DNA from: Bacillota bacterium | GTDB taxonomy: Bacteria; Bacillota; Clostridia; Lachnospirales; Lachnospiraceae | Assembly: GCA_023389295.1 (NCBI GenBank) | Contig: JAEWEO010000317.1 | Span: forward strand, 1-30,474 | Direction: 5' to 3' | DNA length: 30,474 bases | Shown here: one piece after another, positions 7,259 through 15,164 of the stretch | How positions within the stretch are numbered: the first letter of the stretch is position 1 | Layout: every line of letters starts with the position of its first letter | Program-made: the position numbers and the translations under genes | Notes under the pieces: generated by a model | Told to the model about the DNA's origin: nothing | The model's database searches: none | The model's input: only the letters and a program-made list of their open reading frames with translations

Positions 7259-8623
7259 ATGAGAAAAAAGAGAGATATGTATATAGACTATAGACGCTCC
7301 TTCAAAGGGATGAGAAAAAGGGGGCATAAAAAGTCAGTAATTATTCTTATTATTATATTATTGGTTTTTGGATTTGGAACTGTTACCTATCTAGGAGTGA
7401 GATCGCAAATATTTCTTAAGAAGGATAGCAAAGGAAAAGATATTGATAGTTCCAAAGAAGAGGATTTATTGGCAGAAAATGAAATCGCACAAGGTGATCA
7501 ACCATCAAACCAGCAGACGCAACATGAATTATCTCCTTCTACTTATCCTACAACCATGCCCACCCCTACAGGGAGTGTTCAAGAAGTACTTGGTACCCCA
7601 ATTCATAAAATAGATGACCAGGTGCCTACCAAGGTGAAGGGTATTTATGTTACCGCTCCGATAGCAGGAAATGGAGATTTACTTCATTCTTTAATAGATC
7701 TGGCTGAGAAGACGGAGCTGAATGCTATGGTAATTGATGTTAAGGATGACCAAGGTAGAATTACCTATTCGATGGATAGCAATATGGTAAAGGAAATTGG
7801 AGCTATTTCGAATACCATACCGAATATGGAAGAGTTAATCAACAATCTTAAGGAGAAAAACATTTATTTAATTGCCAGAATAGTCGCCTTTAAGGATCCC
7901 TACCTTGCAGAGCAAAAGCAGGAGCTTGCAATTAAAAACTCTGACGGTTCTATTTACCGGGATAATAATGGAGAAGGATGGGTAAATCCGTATAATACAA
8001 AAGTTTGGGATTACCTAGTTGAAATTGCTTCAGAAGCCGCAAAGGTGGGCTTTGATGAGATACAATTTGATTACATCCGTTTTTCTACCGGAAAGGGAAT
8101 TTCGGATGCAGATTTTGGTGAAGAAGCAAAGGACAAGAGTAAAGAGGAAATCATTACAGAGTTTACGAAATATGCATATGAAAGAATCAAGCCTTTTGGA
8201 GTCTATGTATCAGCGGATGTATATGGAGCGATTATTAGTAGCGCTATTGATGCAGGTCTTGTAGGACAGAATTATGTAGAGATGGCAAAATACTTAGACT
8301 ATATTTGCCCGATGATTTACCCCTCTCATTTTGGAGCGGGGAACTATGGGATAGAACATCCGGATCTTGAACCTTATAATATAATTAGTAAGGTGTTAAC
8401 GGCTTCCAAGGAAAAACTGGATCAGCTACCGGAAGATGAACACCGGGCAATTGTAAGGCCGTGGCTTCAGGATTTTACTGCAAGCTGGATTGATAACTAT
8501 ATGGAGTACGGTGAGGAAGAGCTGAGAGAGCAAATTGAGGGAGTGTATTCCGTAGGATATGAGGAGTGGATGTTGTGGAATGCTGGTTGCAAATATTCCG
8601 AGGAAGGTTTGGAACCGGAATAA
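7259..8623 (+). CDS. Membrane-anchored DUF4015 putative glycoside hydrolase
   Basis: A 454-residue protein. A basic N-terminus (1-24) and one hydrophobic helix at about 25-45 make a signal anchor. A Ser/Thr/Pro/Gln-rich linker spans about 60-115. From about 120 to 440 is a TIM-barrel-like DUF4015 domain: KGIYVTAPIAG at its start, the NAMVIDVKDD strand, and the signature DEIQFDYIRF. The acidic residues of these strands are likely catalytic or substrate-binding. The family is annotated as putative glycosyl hydrolase; a wall or exopolysaccharide substrate is plausible but not shown. The ribosome binding site before 7259 is modest (GGATAGG). The next gene begins 76 bp downstream. Confidence 0.87.
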   Translation: MRKKRDMYIDYRRSFKGMRKRGHKKSVIILIIILLVFGFGTVTYLGVRSQIFLKKDSKGKDIDSSKEEDLLAENEIAQGDQPSNQQTQHELSPSTYPTTMPTPTGSVQEVLGTPIHKIDDQVPTKVKGIYVTAPIAGNGDLLHSLIDLAEKTELNAMVIDVKDDQGRITYSMDSNMVKEIGAISNTIPNMEELINNLKEKNIYLIARIVAFKDPYLAEQKQELAIKNSDGSIYRDNNGEGWVNPYNTKVWDYLVEIASEAAKVGFDEIQFDYIRFSTGKGISDADFGEEAKDKSKEEIITEFTKYAYERIKPFGVYVSADVYGAIISSAIDAGLVGQNYVEMAKYLDYICPMIYPSHFGAGNYGIEHPDLEPYNIISKVLTASKEKLDQLPEDEHRAIVRPWLQDFTASWIDNYMEYGEEELREQIEGVYSVGYEEWMLWNAGCKYSEEGLEPE

Positions 8624-8699
8624 ACATACCTGTCTAAATCACGAATAAATTAAGGATCCGGCTAATATACTTCTAGTATAAGTGACCGGGAGGTGCAAT

Positions 8700-9074
8700 G
8701 TGGATAAGATATTGCAACAGAATACTAAGATATTTTCCTTATTAAAAGGGTTGCTGCTATCCTATATTATAACAGCATTTTTACTGATGCTGCTTTCCTT
8801 CTTAATGCTGAAACTGGAGTTACCTAGTGCAGTAATTAGTGGTGGAATTAATTTGTGTTATATTATTTCCGCTTTTGTGGGAGGCTTTTTTGTTGGGAAG
8901 AAGATAGAACAAAAGAAGTTCATATGGGGACTTGTGATGGGAGTAATTTATTTTATCATACTTTTACTGGTGTCGTTGGCATTAAACAGCGCTACAGCAT
9001 TACCGCTAGGAAGTTTTTTAACCGTATTTATTATCTGTGGTTTGAGTGGTATGCTCGGAGGAATGATAAGTTAA
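8700..9074 (+). CDS. TIGR04086 family membrane protein
   Basis: A small protein of about 124 residues with four hydrophobic helices, at about residues 14-36, 42-62, 70-90 and 98-118, with glycine-rich turns (GGFFVGKK, GLSGMLGGMIS). This is the pattern of the TIGR04086/YrzE-type membrane proteins common in Clostridia, of unknown function. I chose the GTG at 8700 because GGGAGG lies 6 bp upstream; the GTG at 8682 in the same frame lies before that site and would place it inside the coding region. A terminator follows. Confidence 0.8.
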   Translation: MDKILQQNTKIFSLLKGLLLSYIITAFLLMLLSFLMLKLELPSAVISGGINLCYIISAFVGGFFVGKKIEQKKFIWGLVMGVIYFIILLLVSLALNSATALPLGSFLTVFIICGLSGMLGGMIS

Positions 9075-9097
9075 TTATATGCAGAGAACTTTATAGG

Positions 9098-9142
9098 GGG
9101 ATTGAGACAAATCAGCTGTGTGATATGTCTCAATCCTATTTT
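9098..9142 (+). terminator. Rho-independent terminator after the TIGR04086 gene
   Basis: GGATTGAGACA (9099-9109) and TGTCTCAATCC (9126-9136) form a perfect 11-bp stem with a 16-nt loop, followed by TATTTTA. Confidence 0.85.
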
Positions 9143-9165
9143 ACGTGACGCAAAATGAGAAATAG

Positions 9166-9194
9166 TTGTAATTTGATTTTGAATTGATTATACT
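9166..9194 (+). promoter_or_regulatory. Candidate promoter of the rhamnose cluster
   Basis: TTGTAA (9166-9171) and TATACT (9189-9194) are spaced by 17 bp, leaving a leader of about 70 nt before rfbA. It follows the preceding terminator directly, as expected for the start of a new operon. Confidence 0.5.
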
Positions 9195-9272
9195 ATAAGA
9201 AACATAATAGAAAGATTATCTTTGAATTGATCATAGAATATCTAATGCCAAAGGGCTTTTTAGGAGGTTAAA

Positions 9273-10142
9273 ATGAAGGGAATTATTCTTGCGGGAGGTC
9301 TTGGGACAAGACTATATCCGGTGACGCTGGCAATATCGAAGCAAATCTTGCCGGTTTATGATAAACCAATGATTTATTATCCGATGTCAGTACTTATGTT
9401 AGCGGGAATCAAGGATGTTTTAATCATATCTACACCACGAGATATCGTAGTTTTTCAAGAATTATTTGGTGATGGGAGTCATCTGGGATTACACATAGAA
9501 TATAAAATTCAGGAAGAGCCAAAGGGTCTGGCACAAGCGTTCCTTATCGGTGAAGAATTCATCGGGACAGACAGGGTGGCTTTAGTACTGGGCGATAATA
9601 TCTTCTATGGAAGAGGCTTTAGCGGTATGCTAAAAAATGCAGCAGAACGTGAAGAGGGTGCTACTATTTTTGGCTATTACGTGAAGAATCCCACCGCTTA
9701 TGGTGTGGTGTCCTTTGATGAAAATGGAACCGTTACGGATATAGAAGAGAAGCCCAAAGTACCAAAATCCAATTATGCTGTACCCGGCCTCTATTTCTAT
9801 GATAATGAAGTAATTGAGATCGCTAAAAATATCAAGCCTTCCGCGCGTGGCGAATTGGAGATTACAGAGGTTAACAATCAATATCTCAAAAAGGGTGCGT
9901 TAAAAGTAGAGCTTATGGGACGAGGAATGGCGTGGCTGGATACCGGCAACCATGATTCTCTTTTGGATGCATCAAATTTTGTGGCCTCCATACAGAAAAG
10001 ACAAGGACTTTATGTTTCATGTCTTGAAGAGATTGCGTTTAAACAAGGTTTTATAGGCAGAGAGCAGCTGCTTCATCTGGCAGGGAAGATGAAGACAACG
10101 GATTATGGTAAATATTTATTTGATATAGCGGATGGACTATAA
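9273..10142 (+). CDS. rfbA: Glucose-1-phosphate thymidylyltransferase
   Basis: RmlA makes dTDP-glucose from dTTP and glucose 1-phosphate, the first step of dTDP-L-rhamnose synthesis in the cytosol. The 289-residue length is the usual size. The nucleotidyl-transfer signature GGLGTRLYPVT starts at residue 8 and the LGDN metal-binding motif has D108. DTGNHDSLLDAS near residue 225 is also typical of RmlA. AGGAGG lies 8 bp before the ATG. It is the first gene of a four-gene cluster; rfbC follows after 11 bp, so they are surely co-transcribed. Confidence 0.97.
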   Translation: MKGIILAGGLGTRLYPVTLAISKQILPVYDKPMIYYPMSVLMLAGIKDVLIISTPRDIVVFQELFGDGSHLGLHIEYKIQEEPKGLAQAFLIGEEFIGTDRVALVLGDNIFYGRGFSGMLKNAAEREEGATIFGYYVKNPTAYGVVSFDENGTVTDIEEKPKVPKSNYAVPGLYFYDNEVIEIAKNIKPSARGELEITEVNNQYLKKGALKVELMGRGMAWLDTGNHDSLLDASNFVASIQKRQGLYVSCLEEIAFKQGFIGREQLLHLAGKMKTTDYGKYLFDIADGL

Positions 10143-10153
10143 GGAGACTTTAT

Positions 10154-10714
10154 ATGGGAAACTTTTTATTTCAACCATGTGATATTGAGGGGCTTTACGT
10201 GATTGAACCTCAAGTGTTTGGCGATGCACGTGGTTACTTTGTGGAGACTTATCAATATGAGAAATTTAAGGCAGCAGGGCTTACGATGGAATTTGTTCAG
10301 GACAATCAGTCCCTATCGCATAAAGGTGTTTTGAGAGGACTTCATTTTCAGAAGGAACATCCTCAAGGCAAACTTGTTCGTGTCATTATGGGAACAGTCT
10401 ATGATGTTGCAGTAGACCTGCGCAAGGGCTCCCCTACTTATGGCAAATATCAAGGCGTAATTCTTTCCGAAGAGAATAAGAAAATGTTCTACGTTCCAAA
10501 AGGGTTTGCCCATGGTTTTCTAGTGCTTTCGGATACAGCTGTATTTAGCTATAAATGTACGGATTATTATCATCCGGAGGATGAGGGTGGAGTTCTTTGG
10601 AATGATCCCGATATTCAGATTGAGTGGCCCATTGATGATAACCTCAAACCTCTTATTTCCGAAAAGGATGCAAAATTACCTACCTTAAAAGAAAGTGGTT
10701 TTTCATTTTCTTAA
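10154..10714 (+). CDS. rfbC: dTDP-4-dehydrorhamnose 3,5-epimerase
   Basis: RmlC epimerises dTDP-4-keto-6-deoxyglucose at C3 and C5. The 186-residue protein has the cupin fold signature with the catalytic base H64 in RGLHFQ and the catalytic tyrosine Y133 in FSYKCTDYY, both at the expected places. AAGGAGA precedes the start by 7 bp. It sits 11 bp after rfbA and 77 bp before rfbD. Confidence 0.97.
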   Translation: MGNFLFQPCDIEGLYVIEPQVFGDARGYFVETYQYEKFKAAGLTMEFVQDNQSLSHKGVLRGLHFQKEHPQGKLVRVIMGTVYDVAVDLRKGSPTYGKYQGVILSEENKKMFYVPKGFAHGFLVLSDTAVFSYKCTDYYHPEDEGGVLWNDPDIQIEWPIDDNLKPLISEKDAKLPTLKESGFSFS

Positions 10715-10791
10715 TTTATTACACTTCTACTTCTTATGAAAAAATACATAAGGAGAAAACGCTGAAAAATTGCGTACAAATGGAGGTAAAT

Positions 10792-11661
10792 ATGAAACGA
10801 ATTTGGATTACAGGAGCTTCGGGCCAACTTGGGTTGGCTCTCTATTCTTTATTACAAGATAGTACGAAATATGAACTATATCGTACCGGTCTAAGAACAG
10901 GCATAGGGAAGGAGTTACCGGTATTAGACATCTCAGATAAAGAAGCAGTTGAAAATTATGTGGAACAAATAAAACCGGAGATTATCATTAACTGTGCAGC
11001 TATGACAGCGGTTGATTTATGTGAAAGTGAAGAGGAGAGGGCCTATAACATTAATGCCCTTGGACCAAAGTATTTGGCACAGGCAGCAGAAGTAATAGGG
11101 GCAAAACTAATTCATATTTCCACAGATTATGTATTTGATGGAATGGCTAATGAGCCTTATACAGAAGCTTCTACTCCTAATCCGGCTAGTGCCTATGGTA
11201 GAACGAAACAATTAGGGGATAATTTTGTAGAATCTAATTGTAGTCGTTATTTTATACTTCGTACTGCATGGATTTATGGAGAGGGTAAGAACTTTGTTAA
11301 GACAATGCTTCGTCTAGCAGATAGCGGTAATCCCATTCGGGTCGTAGCTGATCAGTTTGGCACTCCAACTAGTGCTCTTGAACTGGCTAGGGTTATTGTG
11401 CTTTTAATGGAGACTGAAAACTACGGAATTTATCATGCAACCTGTGAGGGAAGTACTAGTTGGTATGAATTTGCAACTACCATTTTCAAAGAGTTGAAGA
11501 TGGAAACTGAGGTTTTGCCAATTACCACTAAGGAATATCCGACTCCGGCGAAAAGGCCAAAGTATTCCGTTCTTGATAATCAGGCACTTCGGGAAAGACA
11601 TGGATATACCATGAAGGAGTGGCAGGAGGCTTTAAGAGAGTATTTGGAACAGATGAAATAG
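10792..11661 (+). CDS. rfbD: dTDP-4-dehydrorhamnose reductase
   Basis: RmlD performs the last step, NAD(P)H-dependent reduction to dTDP-L-rhamnose. The protein has 290 residues and belongs to the short-chain dehydrogenase superfamily: nucleotide motif TGASGQLG at 7-14, STDYVFDG near 110-117, and the catalytic Y135-x3-K139 in YGRTKQ. I start it at ATG 10792 because GGAGGT (10782-10787) lies 4 bp upstream; the in-frame ATG at 10780 overlaps that site. Third gene of the cluster. Confidence 0.96.
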   Translation: MKRIWITGASGQLGLALYSLLQDSTKYELYRTGLRTGIGKELPVLDISDKEAVENYVEQIKPEIIINCAAMTAVDLCESEEERAYNINALGPKYLAQAAEVIGAKLIHISTDYVFDGMANEPYTEASTPNPASAYGRTKQLGDNFVESNCSRYFILRTAWIYGEGKNFVKTMLRLADSGNPIRVVADQFGTPTSALELARVIVLLMETENYGIYHATCEGSTSWYEFATTIFKELKMETEVLPITTKEYPTPAKRPKYSVLDNQALRERHGYTMKEWQEALREYLEQMK

Positions 11662-11726
11662 ATATCACTTGATTTGTAATATCATTTCATTGTAAAAATT
11701 AAATTGATAAAGGTGAGGATAAATAT

Positions 11727-12803
11727 ATGAGAACATATCTTGTAACCGGTGGTGCAGGGTTTATTGGATCTAATTTTATTTTATACTTATTTAAAAAATA
11801 TAATAAGGATATTCGTATTATTAATCTTGATTCCCTTACTTATGCCGGCAATCTGGAGAATTTAAAAGAAGTGGAGAATTATGATAATTATGAATTCCTC
11901 AAACTCGATATTTGTGATAAAGAAGCATTAATTAAAGTATTTGAAACCTACGATATCGATAGAGTAATTCATTTTGCAGCTGAAAGTCATGTAGATCGAA
12001 GTATTCGTAATCCGGAGGAATTTGTAAATACCAATGTATTAGGAACACTTAATTTAATTAATGCAGCAAAAATGGCTTGGGAAACTCCGGATGGATATCT
12101 TCCCGGCAAAAAGTATGTGCAAGTGTCCACAGATGAAGTTTATGGTGCCCTTGAGGATGAGGAAGGGTATTTCTATGAGACGACACCTTTAGATCCTCAT
12201 AGTCCGTATTCTGCAAGCAAAGCTTCAGCGGATTTTATTGTTAAATCCTATGTTGATACGTTCCATTTCCCTGCCAATATTACAAGATGCAGTAATAATT
12301 ACGGACCGTATCAGTTCCCGGAGAAGTTAATTCCTCTGATGATAAATAATGCCTTAAGCGGCAAAAAACTTCCCATATACGGTACCGGAAGGAATGTTAG
12401 AGACTGGCTCTATGTCGATGATCATGCGAAGGCGATTGATATGGTAGCTGAGCAGGGTAGGGTTGGTGAAGTGTACAATGTTGGTGGACATAACGAGAAA
12501 AGAAACATCGAGATTGTTACAACAATCATTGATACCTTATTAGAGATTCTTCCAAAAGAGGATGAAAGAAGAAATAATATTAGCCACGATTTAATTACTT
12601 ATGTAGAAGATCGTAAGGGTCACGATTTTCGCTATGCAATCGCTCCTGATAAAATTAAAAATGATTTGGGTTGGGAGCCTGAGACGCCTTTTCATAAGGG
12701 TATTAAACTAACCATTGCATGGTATCTGGAGCATATGGATTGGATGGAACGTATAACAAAGGGAGATTACCAGAAATATTACGATGAGATGTATCGTGTG
12801 TAA
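11727..12803 (+). CDS. rfbB: dTDP-glucose 4,6-dehydratase
   Basis: RmlB converts dTDP-glucose to the 4-keto-6-deoxy sugar with bound NAD+. The 358-residue protein shows the Rossmann motif TGGAGFIGS (7-15), the catalytic STDE (S134-E137) and Y161-x3-K165 in YSASK. A GGTGAGG site precedes the ATG. The order A-C-D-B makes the rhamnose pathway complete. No glycosyltransferase or polymer gene is nearby, so the sugar is used by enzymes encoded elsewhere. No terminator is seen before rlmB 88 bp later. Confidence 0.97.
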   Translation: MRTYLVTGGAGFIGSNFILYLFKKYNKDIRIINLDSLTYAGNLENLKEVENYDNYEFLKLDICDKEALIKVFETYDIDRVIHFAAESHVDRSIRNPEEFVNTNVLGTLNLINAAKMAWETPDGYLPGKKYVQVSTDEVYGALEDEEGYFYETTPLDPHSPYSASKASADFIVKSYVDTFHFPANITRCSNNYGPYQFPEKLIPLMINNALSGKKLPIYGTGRNVRDWLYVDDHAKAIDMVAEQGRVGEVYNVGGHNEKRNIEIVTTIIDTLLEILPKEDERRNNISHDLITYVEDRKGHDFRYAIAPDKIKNDLGWEPETPFHKGIKLTIAWYLEHMDWMERITKGDYQKYYDEMYRV

Positions 12804-12891
12804 GTTTCTGAAAACAAAATGATCATTGAATAGCTCATATACAAAAAAGAATAGATTAAATTAAGAGGTAGTAGAAAGGTTTGGTATTTTC

Positions 12892-13632
12892 ATGAGATAT
12901 GAAGAATTTACGATTGAAGGACGTAATGCTGTAATGGAGGCTTTTCGCTCCGGTAAGACCATAGACCGTTTATTTGTGTTGGACGGATGTCAGGATGGTC
13001 CGGTTAAATCCATTGTTAGAGAGGCGAAAAAGACGGATTGTATCGTTACGTATGTAAAAAAAGAACGTTTGGATCAAATGTCCGAGACAGAGAAACACCA
13101 AGGAGTTATTGCATATGCAGCAGCGTATGAATATGCGGAAGTAGAGGATATTCTACAGGCTGCACAGGAGAAAAATGAACCACCTTTTATTATCTTACTA
13201 GACAGTATTGAGGATCCTCATAATCTTGGTGCCATTATACGTACTGCTCATCAGGCAGGTGCACACGGTGTTATTATTCCTAAGAGACGTGCAGTTGGCT
13301 TAACAGCGACTGTTGCTAAGGTATCAGCCGGAGCTTTGAATTATCTACCAGTAGCTAAGGTGACGAATCTTTCCGTTACGATTGATGAACTTAAGGAAAA
13401 AGGCTTATGGTTTGTCTGTGGCGATATGGACGGCGAATTAATGTATAAGCTTGACCTAAAAGGTCCTATCGGTTTAGTCATTGGAAGTGAAGGAGAAGGG
13501 GTAGGCCGCTTGGTTAAAGAAAAATGTGACTTTACAGCGAAGATACCGATGTTTGGTAAAGTGGATTCTCTCAATGCTTCCGTTGCTATGGGAATTATGG
13601 CTTATGAAATAGTTCGGCAAAGATTAAACTAA
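12892..13632 (+). CDS. rlmB: 23S rRNA (guanosine-2'-O-)-methyltransferase RlmB-type
   Basis: A 246-residue SpoU/TrmH-family enzyme. Residues 1-75 form the substrate-binding domain (EGRNAVMEAFRSG), and the C-terminal SPOUT domain carries motif 1 (DSIEDPHNLGAIIRTA), motif 2 (GLVIGSEGEGV) and motif 3 (IPMFGKVDSLNASVA), which form the trefoil-knot SAM site. By family it methylates G2251 of 23S rRNA (E. coli numbering). AGAGGTAG lies rather far upstream and AAAGG at 12877 is also possible. Firmicutes typically keep rlmB close to sigH, which holds here, but yacP, usually between them, is absent. Confidence 0.93.
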   Translation: MRYEEFTIEGRNAVMEAFRSGKTIDRLFVLDGCQDGPVKSIVREAKKTDCIVTYVKKERLDQMSETEKHQGVIAYAAAYEYAEVEDILQAAQEKNEPPFIILLDSIEDPHNLGAIIRTAHQAGAHGVIIPKRRAVGLTATVAKVSAGALNYLPVAKVTNLSVTIDELKEKGLWFVCGDMDGELMYKLDLKGPIGLVIGSEGEGVGRLVKEKCDFTAKIPMFGKVDSLNASVAMGIMAYEIVRQRLN

Positions 13633-13635
13633 AAA

Positions 13636-13766
13636 ACTAAGACGAACCAAGACGATGGAAATATGTCTTAGGTTGTTAAACACATAATTCATAAAAGGTA
13701 TGCGAAGTATGAATAAAACTTACTTTCCTCGGAGACATATTTACCATATGTTATCCGAAGGAAGGT
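13636..13766 (+). promoter_or_regulatory. Two hairpins between rlmB and sigH
   Basis: The first hairpin pairs CTAAGAC (13637-13643) with GTCTTAG (13665-13671). The second is larger: a lower stem (CCTCGGA with TCCGAAGG) and an upper perfect ACATAT/ATATGT stem with a 5-nt loop, spanning 13723-13765. Neither is followed by a T-run, so they look like leader or processing structures rather than terminators. The direct repeat TATGCGAAG occurs at about 13699 and 13792. Confidence 0.4.
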
Positions 13767-13842
13767 AAAAGTTAACATTTGGGAATAGAGATATGCGAAG
13801 AAATAGGAAAGATGGAGTGTTAATGGTATCATGGAGGTTAGA

Positions 13843-14475
13843 ATGAAACCAGTTGCAAAATATGATGTATTTTCAGACGAAGAAATAGTGAAGAGAATCC
13901 AAGCAGGTGATCAACCTGCGATAGATTATCTTATGGAAAAATACAAGTATTTAGTGCGTAGTAAAGCAAAGGCACTTTTTTTAATTGGCGGTGATAAGGA
14001 TGACCTTATTCAGGAAGGAATGATTGGGTTATATAAAGCAATTCGAGATTATCGTCCGGATAAAGACAGCTCCTTTTTTAACTTTGCAGACCTGTGTGTT
14101 TCACGACAAATATATAGTGCGATCAAGGCTTCGAACAGAAAAAAGAACATTCCCCTCAATACTTACATATCTTTATATACACCTGTCTATGGGGAAAATA
14201 GTGATTCGGAAGATAAGGAAAATTTGGTTGACATAATTCACCAAAAAAATCTTTCAAATCCTGAAGAATTAGTTATTGACAAAGAGAATACTAGTATGAT
14301 AGAATATGAACTTGTAAGGCGTCTGAGCGACCTAGAGAAACAAGTGTTGAATTTGTACATGCAGGATTTAAAGTATAAACAGATTGCAGAAGTTTTGAAT
14401 AAAGAACCTAAGACAATCGATAATGCATTGACAAGAATCAAAACAAAACTCAATCAGGTACTTAAAGTTATTTAG
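13843..14475 (+). CDS. sigH: RNA polymerase sporulation sigma factor SigH (Spo0H)
   Basis: A 210-residue sigma-70 family protein with region 2 at about residues 23-95 (DDLIQEGMIGLYKAIRDY is core-binding region 2.2) and region 4 at about 150-205 with a helix-turn-helix (YKQIAEVLNKEPKTIDNALTR). In Firmicutes SigH directs early stationary-phase and sporulation genes. The start at 13843 follows GGAGG by 7 bp; the earlier in-frame ATG at 13831 overlaps that site. Context fits: rlmB precedes it. The usual followers rpmG, secE and nusG are not here; two tRNA genes come instead. Confidence 0.93.
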   Translation: MKPVAKYDVFSDEEIVKRIQAGDQPAIDYLMEKYKYLVRSKAKALFLIGGDKDDLIQEGMIGLYKAIRDYRPDKDSSFFNFADLCVSRQIYSAIKASNRKKNIPLNTYISLYTPVYGENSDSEDKENLVDIIHQKNLSNPEELVIDKENTSMIEYELVRRLSDLEKQVLNLYMQDLKYKQIAEVLNKEPKTIDNALTRIKTKLNQVLKVI

Positions 14476-14523
14476 AAAACTTTAGTATGATGAGATCCGA
14501 TGAAGACATCAATTCAGGTAGTG

Positions 14524-14552
14524 TTGACATACTTACTTACAAAACATAAATC
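14524..14552 (+). promoter_or_regulatory. Possible promoter of the tRNA pair
   Basis: TTGACA (14524-14529) is perfect, but the -10 region 17 bp later (TAAATC) is poor. It lies 49 bp before tRNA-Thr. The tRNAs may also be reached by read-through from sigH. Confidence 0.35.
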
Positions 14553-14600
14553 ACTAAATGATTGGTAATAGGCACAATATGTTTGTTACGATTCATATTT

Positions 14601-14672
14601 GCTGTTGTAGCTCAGTGGTAGAGCACTTCATTGGTAATGAAGAGGTCGGGGGTCCGACTCCCCTCAACAGCT
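14601..14672 (+). tRNA. tRNA-Thr (GGT anticodon)
   Basis: A full cloverleaf of 72 nt. The acceptor stem GCTGTTG/CAACAGC has 7 perfect pairs with T as discriminator base. The D arm is GCTC/GAGC, the anticodon stem CTTCA/TGAAG with loop TTGGTAA (anticodon GGT), and the T stem GGGGG/CCCCT. The T loop is TCCGACT, with C where T (pseudouridine 55) is almost always found. The 3' CCA is not encoded. Confidence 0.93.
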
Positions 14673-14714
14673 TTGTGTTTTTGAATAATTAATATTCATG
14701 AAATACAAAAACAT

Positions 14715-14789
14715 CGAGGTGTGGCTCAGCTTGGCTAGAGCGCTACGTTAGGGACGTAGAGGCCGCAGGTTCAAATCCTGTCACCTCGA
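14715..14789 (+). tRNA. tRNA-Pro (AGG anticodon)
   Basis: A cloverleaf of 75 nt. The acceptor stem CGAGGTG/CACCTCG has discriminator A, the D arm GCTC/GAGC, and the anticodon stem CTACG/CGTAG has loop TTAGGGA, so the anticodon is AGG with G37 as usual for proline. The T arm GCAGG/CCTGT has the normal loop TTCAAAT. CCA is not encoded. A34 would read CCU, and would need inosine modification to read CCC. Confidence 0.92.
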
Positions 14790-14805
14790 TTATATATTAA
14801 AATGT

Positions 14806-14836
14806 AACACGGTTGAATTATTCAATCGTGTTTTTT
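14806..14836 (+). terminator. Terminator of the sigH-tRNA region
   Basis: AACACGGTTGAA and TTCAATCGTGTT pair (one G-T) around a short loop, followed by a run of T to 14836. Confidence 0.88.
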
Positions 14837-14849
14837 GTTGATTATCTTG

Positions 14850-14872
14850 AAAGGAACAAGCATCCTTTTTTT
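14850..14872 (+). terminator. Short second terminator-like hairpin
   Basis: AAAGGA (14850-14855) and TCCTTT (14863-14868) form a 6-bp stem with a 7-nt loop, with T's continuing to 14872. It is a weak back-up terminator at best. Confidence 0.4.
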
Positions 14873-14875
14873 ATT

Positions 14876-14922
14876 ATACATGATACATAAGATGTTTGCG
14901 AAGCTGATAATTTTTGAATAGA
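14876..14922 (+). repeat. Dispersed repeat, copy A
   Basis: It begins ATACATGAT right after the T-run of a terminator-like hairpin and contains GATGTTTGCGAAGCTGATAA and then TTTTTGAATAGACA. It aligns along its length with copies at 21941, 29360 and 29400. Confidence 0.6.
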
Positions 14923-14975
14923 CACAAAGATCAAATCTGCAGATAAACAGGAAGAAAAAACCAAATATGATTGAG

Positions 14976-15016
14976 AAATATCTGTTATTCTGATAGAATA
15001 GTTAAATCAGATATTT
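14976..15016. repeat. Nested palindrome
   Basis: AAATATCTG (14976-14984) is matched perfectly by CAGATATTT (15008-15016), and inside lies TATTCTgatAGAATA (14986-15000). There is no T-run. It could be an operator or an RNA structure in the leader of the DUF1848 gene. The rest of the gap from 14923 to 15164 holds nothing I can name. Confidence 0.45.
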
Positions 15017-15164
15017 AGAGCGAGAATATTATAGAATCAGGCGTTATTAGAAGAAGATAATCCATTGAGATTAGAAATATAGGAAGATGATAAGATAGGG
15101 ATGATAACATCTCAAGAAGCTTAAAAAATTGCATTTAACTTTATCAAGAAATGAGAGGTTAAGG

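Noticed and set aside
9273..12803. Capsule or O-antigen-like gene cluster
   Set aside because: Only the four dTDP-rhamnose enzymes are present; no glycosyltransferase, flippase or polymerase is in the window.
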